Of a stretch of 64,000 nt of DNA, positions 57,560-64,000 are shown piece after piece. A model generated the notes under the pieces. It saw only the letters and a list, made by a program, of their open reading frames with translations. It was not told where the DNA came from and ran no database searches. The position numbers and the translations under genes are program-made. The stretch is from Aliishimia sp963678085 (GTDB lineage Bacteria; Pseudomonadota; Alphaproteobacteria; Rhodobacterales; Rhodobacteraceae): contig OY782680.1 of assembly GCA_963678085.1 (NCBI GenBank), forward strand, positions 3,410,001-3,474,000, written 5' to 3'. Position 1 is the stretch's first letter; every line of letters begins with the position of its first letter.

Positions 57560-58591
57560 TTATGCGCTCTCTCGTATGACCATCCGGCCGATGAAACGAT
57601 CAAGTGCACAGGGAAGCGGGTCGGCCTTCAGAACGCAAGCCAATGCCTCGGCCATATCCGTCAAGGGCTGGCGGTAGGTGGTTAACCTGTAATGGGGGCT
57701 GTCGGCGGACGGGACATCATCAAAACCGGTAACCGCGATGTTGTCGGGCACTTTCAGTCCAAAATTGTATCGGATCGCATCAATAGCGCCCATCGCCAAT
57801 GCATCGTTTTCACACACCAGAACGTCTGGATACTCTGACCGGTCAAGGCCCTGCAGAAAACCGCACACCCGCTGATATGCTAATTTTGAATCATAGGCGT
57901 TGACGACGATATGCGCAGGCAGACTACCAGTTACTTGCTTCCAATACTTGAGAAACGTCTCTTTGCGCAGCAAGTGGGCTGAGGTGGTTTGCGGCCCAGC
58001 CACGAAAACAGGATGGCGATAGCCCCTTTCCAAAACGTGTTTTGTTATGTCTTTCATGGCAGCCACATCATCGCAACAAACTGAAATCGTATTCGGGTTG
58101 GATGAATAACGAGCAAACAAGACCAGCTTTTTCACGCGCTGCGCCCCCAACGCGGTGGATAGCAACTGATCGTTAAAGCGGCTTCCCATCAGGATTGCAG
58201 CATCCACCCGGCGTTGACTGGCATTCACCAAAGCAGCCGAAGCGTCGCTTTCATCCAACGTATTCACAATCAGGCTGTCCCATCCATGCTTACGCAGAAT
58301 GCGGGTGAGGCGCTCCATCATCACCAATTTGTGCGGGTTCGAGAAATCATCGACCAGAAGGGACACAAGGTTACTTTGATCGGATGACAGGCTGGCGGCC
58401 TGCAGATCCGGGAAATAGCCAAGCCGGTCAGCGGCCTCGGTCACTTTGCTCCTGCTGCGTTCGGAAATGGACGAATCTTTCTTGAACGCCCGGTTTACAG
58501 TCCAACGGGAAACACCTGCCAGTTTTGCGACATCTTCAGCCGTCACCTTCGCGCTCGATTCATCCTGCGATTCTGGTTTTTTGCTGTTCAT
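57560..58591 (-). CDS. LacI-family transcriptional regulator (second)
   Basis: This 343-residue regulator has a LacI helix-turn-helix (TAEDVAKLAGVSRWTVNRAF, residues 17-36) with a W in place of the usual Y/S before TVNR, a hinge (RLGYFPDLQAASLSS) and a sugar-binding effector domain ending IAVTGFDDVPSADSPHYRLTTYRQP. It is divergent from iolG, with two operator-like palindromes in the shared 122-base region. It converges with the aldolase gene, 27 bases apart. It is the best candidate repressor of the whole inositol locus; the inducer, perhaps an inositol or a pathway intermediate, is unknown. Confidence 0.9.
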   Translation of the reverse strand: MNSKKPESQDESSAKVTAEDVAKLAGVSRWTVNRAFKKDSSISERSRSKVTEAADRLGYFPDLQAASLSSDQSNLVSLLVDDFSNPHKLVMMERLTRILRKHGWDSLIVNTLDESDASAALVNASQRRVDAAILMGSRFNDQLLSTALGAQRVKKLVLFARYSSNPNTISVCCDDVAAMKDITKHVLERGYRHPVFVAGPQTTSAHLLRKETFLKYWKQVTGSLPAHIVVNAYDSKLAYQRVCGFLQGLDRSEYPDVLVCENDALAMGAIDAIRYNFGLKVPDNIAVTGFDDVPSADSPHYRLTTYRQPLTDMAEALACVLKADPLPCALDRFIGRMVIRESA

Positions 58592-58630
58592 GGCTGAATT
58601 AGACCCCTAAAGCGCATTTTTTCCAAGCAC

Positions 58631-58670
58631 TTTGCACACGGGTGCAAAAACATCTTGCAACCGGTTGCAG
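58631..58670. promoter_or_regulatory. Twin LacI-type operators between the second lacI and iolG
   Basis: TTTGCACACGGGTGCAAA (58631-58648) and TTGCAACCGGTTGCAG (58655-58670) lie with centres 23 bases apart. The second matches the palindrome at 54776-54791 in 15 of 16 bases; the first keeps the TTGCA arms. Two sites in phase suggest cooperative repression and autoregulation. Confidence 0.65.
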
Positions 58671-58713
58671 CAACTCCCATGCTGCCGACACCAAATAGGG
58701 ATTCGGGGGCGCA

Positions 58714-59739
58714 ATGCTAAAAATCGGTTTACTCGGTGCCGGGCGTATTGCTGGAGTTCACGCAACAGCCATTTCGTCACATCCGGGCAGTACGCTTGTT
58801 GCGGTATCAGACTATTTCCCACAGAGCGCCCAAAAGCTCGCACAGGAATATGGTGCACAGGCACGCACAACTGAAGAAATAATCGCAGACGCATCTATTG
58901 ATGCTGTCCTGATCGCCACATCTACAGATACGCATTCTGATCTCATCGAGGCCGCGACGGCGGCGGGCAAAGCGGTTCTTTGCGAAAAGCCGGTGGATCT
59001 AAGCCTTGAACGGGCGCTGGCCTGTCAAAAATCCGTCGCGGAAACTGGCAAGCCGGTCATGATCGGTTTCAACAGACGTTTCGATCCAAATTTCGAAGCC
59101 CTAAAGAATGCGTCGGCCGCAGGTGAAATTGGCAAAGCAGAATTGCTGTCGATCACGTCCTTCGATCCGGCCCCGCCCCCTGTGGAATATATCAAGGTGT
59201 CTGGCGGGCTGTTCCGGGACATGATGATCCATGATTTCGACATGGCGAATTTCATCATGGGCCAAGTGCCTGTCAGCATTTCCGCATATGGGTCATCTAT
59301 CGTTGATCCCGAAATCGGGGCTGCCGGTGACGTAGATACCGCTGTGGTCACAATGACCTATGCCGATGGACGCATTGCGGTGATCAAGAACTCCCGCCGT
59401 GCGGTCTACGGCTATGACCAGCGTGTTGAACTGCTGGGCTCAGAGGGTCTGCTGCAAGCGCAGAACATGCTGGAAAACACGGTGGTCAAGTCATCCGTCG
59501 ATGGGGTTATCGGTGCAAAGCCAACCTATTTTTTCCTTGAGCGTTACATGAGCGCCTACAAGGCTGAATGGGGTGCCTTTGTGGATGCTCTCACCAGCGG
59601 TTCGGACATGCCGGTTTCGCTTGACGATGGTGTTGCCGCTCTGGCGATGGCCGAAGCAGCGGCGCTTTCGGCGCAAAACGGCGCTCCGGTCTCGCTTGCA
59701 GAGTTGATTGAGAATTCGGGTCGAGAGGACACGGCCTGA
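58714..59739 (+). CDS. iolG: Inositol 2-dehydrogenase IolG-like
   Basis: IolG oxidises myo-inositol to 2-keto-myo-inositol with NAD, the first step of the pathway. The 341-residue protein has the Rossmann motif IGLLGAGRIAGVHATAI and catalytic lysine K92 in CEKPVDL, plus GGLFRDMMIHDFDMANF with D169 and H173, the B. subtilis IolG triad pattern. It is the most IolG-like of the three related genes here. GGGGGC precedes the ATG. The ABC importer follows on the same strand. Confidence 0.88.
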   Translation: MLKIGLLGAGRIAGVHATAISSHPGSTLVAVSDYFPQSAQKLAQEYGAQARTTEEIIADASIDAVLIATSTDTHSDLIEAATAAGKAVLCEKPVDLSLERALACQKSVAETGKPVMIGFNRRFDPNFEALKNASAAGEIGKAELLSITSFDPAPPPVEYIKVSGGLFRDMMIHDFDMANFIMGQVPVSISAYGSSIVDPEIGAAGDVDTAVVTMTYADGRIAVIKNSRRAVYGYDQRVELLGSEGLLQAQNMLENTVVKSSVDGVIGAKPTYFFLERYMSAYKAEWGAFVDALTSGSDMPVSLDDGVAALAMAEAAALSAQNGAPVSLAELIENSGREDTA

Positions 59740-59798
59740 CACTTGGTACTTGCCCCGCTCGAGGGCAATGCGAAATGCGCGGCATAGCCGTGTGACGA

Positions 59799-59818
59799 TT
59801 GCACCGGAGCAACCGGTG
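59799..59818. promoter_or_regulatory. Possible operator variant upstream of the binding-protein gene
   Basis: TTGCACCGGAGCAA (59799-59812) has TTGC/GCAA ends, and CACCGG/CCGGTG arms overlap it at 59802-59818. It lies 30 bases upstream of the binding-protein start. Similarity to the other sites is weaker; it may instead be an RNA hairpin in the iolG-importer gap. Confidence 0.3.
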
Positions 59819-59847
59819 TGAATTGAAACCAAAGGGAGGAAACCCAA

Positions 59848-60768
59848 ATGAAAATGTTTATGAAAGGCGCACTCGCAGCTGCTGCTATGGCTCTTGCCAC
59901 GCCAGCACTGGCGCAGGACATCATCGTCGTGTCCCATGGTCAGGCCAATGACGCATTCTGGAACGTGGTAAAGAACGGTGTACAGCTTGCAGCAGAGCAC
60001 ACTGGCGCAAATGTGGACTACCGCGCCCCAGAAACCTTTGACATGGTTGCTATGTCCCAATTGATTGACGCCGCCGTAAACCAGGAACCTGACGGGCTGG
60101 TTGTTTCCATTCCTGATGGCGATGCGCTTGGGCCATCAATCATGCGTGCAGTTGAAGCAGGAATTCCGGTCATTTCCATGAACTCCGGTTCTGATGTCGC
60201 TGCCAGCCTGGGTGTCACATTGCATGTAGGACAATCCGAATATGACGCCGGAAAGGCTGCCGGTACGAAACTGGCTGGCATGGGTGGTTCAAACGCCATC
60301 TGTGTAAACCACGAAGTCGGCAACGTTGCGCTTGACCTGCGGTGTCAGGGATTTGCAGACGGTTTTGGTGGCAGTGTAACTGTGCTGCCGACCAGCAACG
60401 ATCCGTCCGAGATCGAATCCAAAGTTGCTGCGGCCTTGGCATCTGACGAAAGTGTTGACACTGTGATGGCGCTTGGTGCCGGTTCTGCCGGCGAGCCAGC
60501 GGTCGCAGCCGCCAAGGCATCTGGTCGCGATGTAAATGTTGCCTCCTTTGATCTGTCTGCAAACTTCCTGCAGTCAATCGTCGACGGGGATGCAGCCTTT
60601 GCAATCGACCAGCAACAGTTCCTGCAGGGCTATCTGCCTGTTGTCTTCCTTGCGAACAATACCAACTACGGCTTGATGCCGGGTGGCGACGTTCCTTCCG
60701 GTCCAAACCTCGTCACAGCTGACAAAGCGGCGCAGGTTATCGAGCTGTCCGCCAAGGGCATCCGCTAA
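59848..60768 (+). CDS. Sugar/inositol ABC transporter periplasmic binding protein
   Basis: This 306-residue protein has a signal peptide (GALAAAAMALATPALA|QD) and a ribose-type periplasmic binding domain (Peripla_BP_4): IVVSHGQANDAFWNVVKNG and NQEPDGLVVSIPDGDALGPSI, with a C-terminal IDQQQFLQGYLPVVFLANNTNYG. GGGAGGAAACC before the ATG is very strong, fitting a highly made binding protein. With iolG upstream and a permease and ATPase downstream it is probably an IbpA-like inositol binder; the ligand is inferred. Confidence 0.88.
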   Translation: MKMFMKGALAAAAMALATPALAQDIIVVSHGQANDAFWNVVKNGVQLAAEHTGANVDYRAPETFDMVAMSQLIDAAVNQEPDGLVVSIPDGDALGPSIMRAVEAGIPVISMNSGSDVAASLGVTLHVGQSEYDAGKAAGTKLAGMGGSNAICVNHEVGNVALDLRCQGFADGFGGSVTVLPTSNDPSEIESKVAAALASDESVDTVMALGAGSAGEPAVAAAKASGRDVNVASFDLSANFLQSIVDGDAAFAIDQQQFLQGYLPVVFLANNTNYGLMPGGDVPSGPNLVTADKAAQVIELSAKGIR

Positions 60769-60839
60769 GCCTCGATTGAATGAACAGCAAATTTCAGAGG
60801 CGGTCTCTTATCGCCTCTGAACGCTTAGGGGAGGAAATC

Positions 60840-61943
60840 ATGTTGGACACAACAAGCGCGGCAGACGAGCGTATAAAGAAAGAAGCATTCACAACAAGAT
60901 TGATGAAGCGGCCCGAGTTAGGAGCGATTGCCGGCGTCGTTCTTGTGACTGCATTTTTCCTGATCACGGCAGATTCCGCAATGTTCACGCTGTCTGGCGT
61001 TATGAATTTCATGACCCCTGCCGCGCAGTTGGGCATTCTGGCCATCGGAGCTGCGATGCTGATGATTGGCGGCGAGTTTGACCTCTCCATCGGGTCGATG
61101 GTCGCGTTTGCCGGGTTGTTCTTTGGCATCTGCGTGATGGTCTGGGGGTTGCCGTTGATCGTCGCCATCCCGCTGACTTTTGTTTTCGCGGCCTGTGTCG
61201 GAGCGATCAACGGAATGATCGTCATTCGTTCTGGCCTGCCTTCATTCATCGTGACGCTGGCTTTCTTGTTCATCCTGCGGGGGCTGTCTCTTGTCGGCCT
61301 GAAATGGGCATCGGGCGGATCGACCCAGCTGCGCGGCGTACGTGACGCCACCGAAAACGACTGGCTTGCGCCTTTCTTCTCAGGAGATGCCTTTCCGGGT
61401 CTCTTCACTTGGCTGGCAGAGCTTGGATTGGTCGAAACATTCAAGAACGGAACGCCGAAAGTGTCAGGCATTCCGATTGAGATCCTCTGGTTCATCGTCC
61501 TGTCTCTGGTCGCAACCTACATTCTACTGCGCACCCCAGCGGGCAACTGGATATTCGCTGCCGGTGGTGACAGCAACGCAGCCTCCAACTCGGGTGTGCC
61601 GGTCAATCGGATCAAGATTTCGTTGTTCATGGTCACCGCATGCTGCGCAGCATTGGTTGCCATCATCACAGTGATTGATGCCGGGTCAACCGACGCGCGC
61701 CGTGGCTTCCAAAAGGAATTCGAGGCCATCATCGCCGCGGTGATTGGCGGCTGCCTGCTAACGGGCGGATATGGGTCGGCAATTGGGGCGTTCTTTGGCT
61801 CGATCATCTTTGGCATGGTCGTCATCGGGCTGACCTATACCGACTTTGACCAAGATTGGTTCCAAGTGTTCCTTGGCGGCATGCTCTTGATCGCGGTTCT
61901 CTTCAACAATGCCATTCGCAAGCGCGTCACCGGGGAGCGTTGA
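60840..61943 (+). CDS. Sugar/inositol ABC transporter permease
   Basis: This 367-residue inner-membrane protein is of the RbsC/IatP type with about eight to ten transmembrane segments, beginning LGAIAGVVLVTAFFLIT and including the family loop MLMIGGEFDLSIGSMVAFAG. IRSGLPSFIVTLAFLFILRGLS is also typical. ATG 60840 follows GGGGAGGAAATC; a start 20 codons upstream has no ribosome binding site. A single permease forms a homodimer in this family. The gene ends one base before the ATPase start. Confidence 0.88.
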   Translation: MLDTTSAADERIKKEAFTTRLMKRPELGAIAGVVLVTAFFLITADSAMFTLSGVMNFMTPAAQLGILAIGAAMLMIGGEFDLSIGSMVAFAGLFFGICVMVWGLPLIVAIPLTFVFAACVGAINGMIVIRSGLPSFIVTLAFLFILRGLSLVGLKWASGGSTQLRGVRDATENDWLAPFFSGDAFPGLFTWLAELGLVETFKNGTPKVSGIPIEILWFIVLSLVATYILLRTPAGNWIFAAGGDSNAASNSGVPVNRIKISLFMVTACCAALVAIITVIDAGSTDARRGFQKEFEAIIAAVIGGCLLTGGYGSAIGAFFGSIIFGMVVIGLTYTDFDQDWFQVFLGGMLLIAVLFNNAIRKRVTGER

Positions 61944-61944
61944 T

Positions 61945-62766
61945 ATGACCGATAATAGCAAATTCCACCACAAAGATGCCAATAGCAATGTTGCCCCGAT
62001 CGTCCAAATGAAGAACATCGAAAAGCACTTTGGCAACATCATCGCCCTTGCAGGTGTCAGCTTTGATATCCGGCCCGGTGAATGCCACTGCTTGCTGGGC
62101 GACAATGGTGCCGGTAAATCGACTTTCATCAAAACAATGTCGGGGGTACACCAGCCAACCCACGGGGAAATCCTATTCGAAGGTCAACCAATGAGCTTCG
62201 CGACGCCGCGCGATTCTATGGAAGCTGGTATTGCGACCGTGTTTCAGGATCTGGCCATGATCCCGCTGATGTCTGTGTCGCGCAATTTCTTCATGGGGCG
62301 CGAACCGACCAAAGGCCGTGGCCCGACCAAACGCTTTGACGTCAACAAGGCCAACGAGATCACCATGACCGAAATGCGCAAGATGGGTATCAACCTGCGC
62401 GGACCGGATCAAGCCGTTGGGACGCTGTCCGGTGGTGAACGCCAAACGGTTGCCATCGCGCGCGCGGTTTATTTCGGGGCCAAGGTCTTGATCCTTGATG
62501 AACCAACATCGGCCCTTGGGGTGCGCCAGACATCCAATGTTCTGGCCACGATCGACAAGGTGCGCAATCAGGGTGTTGGGGTTGTCTTTATCAGCCACAA
62601 CGTCCGTCATGCGCTCGCGGTTGGGGATCGGTTCACCGTGTTAAATCGCGGCAAAACTTTGGGCACCGCAATACGCGGGGAAATCACCCCTGAACAACTG
62701 CAGGATCTTATGGCAGGCGGGCAAGAAATGGCCCGGCTTGAAGGCTCACTGGGTGGCACGGTTTAG
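61945..62766 (+). CDS. Sugar/inositol ABC transporter ATPase, single-domain
   Basis: This 273-residue ATPase has Walker A GDNGAGKST (52-60), the Q-loop VFQDLAMIPLMS, the signature LSGGERQTVAIARA and Walker B LILDEPTSALGVRQ, with SHNVRHA as the H-loop. It holds one nucleotide domain, unlike the fused two-domain RbsA/MglA type, so two copies are needed per transporter. ATG 61945 follows GGGGAGCG. It completes the importer. Confidence 0.9.
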   Translation: MTDNSKFHHKDANSNVAPIVQMKNIEKHFGNIIALAGVSFDIRPGECHCLLGDNGAGKSTFIKTMSGVHQPTHGEILFEGQPMSFATPRDSMEAGIATVFQDLAMIPLMSVSRNFFMGREPTKGRGPTKRFDVNKANEITMTEMRKMGINLRGPDQAVGTLSGGERQTVAIARAVYFGAKVLILDEPTSALGVRQTSNVLATIDKVRNQGVGVVFISHNVRHALAVGDRFTVLNRGKTLGTAIRGEITPEQLQDLMAGGQEMARLEGSLGGTV

Positions 62767-62910
62767 TGCCCAATACCATCGGGTCAATTCTTCCTCCTGC
62801 GAGTGGCCCGAAAAACCGGGGATGCCAGCGCGTTTCCAAGGGTGTTTTTTCCTCCGATTGTATCGGGATAGTTAAAAGCAAGAACAGCTTGCCGTGTGAA
62901 GGATCAGACC

Positions 62911-64000
62911 ATGGGCACAATTAGATTGACCGCCGCACAGGCGATGGTGCGTTTTCTGCAGGCGCAGATGAATGAGGATGGAGACCGCTTTATCGAAGGG
63001 ATCTGGGCGATTTTCGGACACGGAAACGTGGCTGGCCTTGGCGAAGCCTTGCACGAGGTCAAGGACCGTTTTCCGACATGGCGTGGCCATAATGAACAGA
63101 CAATGGCGCATGCCGCGATCGCCTACTCCAAGCAGCTAGGCCGCAAGCGGGCGATGGCCGTAACCACGTCGATTGGACCGGGTGCGACAAATATGGTGAC
63201 GGCGGCAGCGCTGGCACATGTCAACCGCATTCCGGTGCTGCTGGTGCCGGGCGACGTGTTTGCCAGCCGTGGCCCTGACCCTGTTTTGCAGCAGATCGAA
63301 GACTTTGGCGATGGTACCGTCAGCGCCAATGATTGCTTCAAGCCGGTCAGTCGCTATTTCGACCGCATCACCCGACCCGAACAACTGCTCACAGCCTTGC
63401 CGCGCGCCTTCCGCACCATGACCGATCCGGCAGATTGCGGCCCTGTTACGCTGGCCTTCTGTCAGGATGTGCAGGCCGAAGCCTATGACTATCCCGAAAG
63501 CTTCTTTGAGCCCAAGATCTGGTATCAGAAGCGCCAGCGCGCGGATGAGGGCGAACTGGCCCGCGCTGTCAAAGCGATCAGGGAGGCGAAAAAGCCGGTG
63601 ATCGTTGCCGGTGGCGGCGTGCATTACTCGGGGGCGACAGCTGATCTGCGCGCTTTCGCGGAAACCCACAATATCCCCGTTGCAGAAACGCAGGCAGGTA
63701 AATCTGCGCTGGCTTGGGATCACCCGCTGAACCTTGGCCCGCTCGGGGTGACGGGGGGCGAACCTGCAAATGATTATTGCACGGACGCAGACGTGGTGAT
63801 CGGCATTGGCACGCGTTTTCAGGACTTCACCACCGGATCCTGGGGGCTGTTCTCCAATCCCGAACGGGTGATGATCAGCTTGAACACGGCCGCCTATGAT
63901 GCGGCCAAACACCGGGCCATGCCGCTGCAAGCGGATGCCAAAGCGGGACTAAAAGACCTGACCAGCGGTTTGACGGGTTACAAAGCAGACGGATCGATCA
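62911..64000 (+). CDS. iolD: 3D-(3,5/4)-trihydroxycyclohexane-1,2-dione hydrolase IolD, N-terminal part
   Basis: IolD is a thiamine-diphosphate enzyme that opens the ring of trihydroxycyclohexanedione in inositol catabolism. The first 363 codons are in the window and the frame is still open at the edge. The start MGTIRLTAAQAMVRFLQAQ follows AAGGATCAG. The conserved glutamate is in GHNEQTMAHAAIAY, with TTSIGPGATNMVTAAALAH and AGGGVHYSGA further on, all typical of IolD rather than acetolactate synthase. The iolE and iolA genes would be expected just beyond the window. Confidence 0.92.
   Translation, partial: MGTIRLTAAQAMVRFLQAQMNEDGDRFIEGIWAIFGHGNVAGLGEALHEVKDRFPTWRGHNEQTMAHAAIAYSKQLGRKRAMAVTTSIGPGATNMVTAAALAHVNRIPVLLVPGDVFASRGPDPVLQQIEDFGDGTVSANDCFKPVSRYFDRITRPEQLLTALPRAFRTMTDPADCGPVTLAFCQDVQAEAYDYPESFFEPKIWYQKRQRADEGELARAVKAIREAKKPVIVAGGGVHYSGATADLRAFAETHNIPVAETQAGKSALAWDHPLNLGPLGVTGGEPANDYCTDADVVIGIGTRFQDFTTGSWGLFSNPERVMISLNTAAYDAAKHRAMPLQADAKAGLKDLTSGLTGYKADGSI

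Noticed and set aside
51013..64000. The inositol locus as an integrated genomic island at tRNA-Gln
   Set aside because: No integrase and no second copy of the tRNA end are visible in the window, and G+C content is high (39 of 60 at 56761-56820), so it is kept only as a question in the findings.

Overview
The window reads as chromosomal DNA of an alphaproteobacterium of the Rhodobacterales, most likely the Roseobacter group. Grounds: the rRNA operon order 16S-tRNA-Ile-tRNA-Ala-23S-5S, a 23S gene with an extended helix-9 insert as in Rhodobacteraceae, an lptC-lptA-lptB-hpf-ptsN series, KDO genes, a dnaK-dnaJ pair, and many catabolic genes for aromatic acids, methylated amines and inositol. No transposase, integrase, phage gene or CRISPR array is visible.

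Layout. 1-2149 (minus): ribokinase, fabA and the N-terminal part of rarA. 2317-9150 (plus): an aerobic phenylacetyl-CoA operon, paaA-[DUF1877-like gene]-paaB-paaC-paaD-paaE-paaZ-paaX, ending in its presumed repressor. 9204-13882 (plus): RNase D-like exonuclease, then KDO/LPS transport genes kdsD-lptC-lptA-lptB, then hpf and ptsN. 13883-19162 (minus): an AT-rich glycan operon, galU, two related family-2 glycosyltransferases, a Core-2/I-branching-type (GT14) glycosyltransferase and a two-domain sulfotransferase. Next come kdsB and cysQ (minus), a polysaccharide-type ABC permease (plus) and alkB (minus). 22670-33516: dnaK, dnaJ, radC, a PstS-like/OmpA fusion, secA, and a ppiC-argJ-mutT operon. 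An unannotated-looking 46-residue gene with a strong ribosome binding site follows, then a TolC-family outer-membrane lipoprotein.

35617-41672 (minus) is one complete rRNA operon with its leader and likely promoter. 41971-50851 holds a DAO-family FAD oxidoreductase, a dimethylglycine/sarcosine dehydrogenase-like GcvT protein, a D-lactate dehydrogenase/glycolate-oxidase-type flavoprotein, a gamma-glutamyltransferase, an exported SH3 protein and a quinone oxidoreductase. These suggest scavenging of methylated amino acids and peptides.

From tRNA-Gln (50937) to the right edge lies an inositol-type catabolic locus. It contains a LacI regulator, two Gfo/Idh/MocA dehydrogenases, iolC, iolB, an IolJ-like class II aldolase, a second LacI regulator, iolG, a sugar ABC importer (binding protein, permease, ATPase) and iolD, which runs off the window. 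Near-identical 16-bp palindromes sit in both divergent promoter regions and look like operators of a LacI-type regulator, so the locus can be read as one regulon.

The points most worth a second look are: the DUF1877-like gene inside the paa operon; the AT-rich sulfotransferase/glycosyltransferase operon near cysQ; the PstS-OmpA fusion that appears to start at TTG inside the end of secA; the 46-residue gene; and the three-dehydrogenase inositol locus with its shared operators. All functions are read from sequence by eye; no database search was run.
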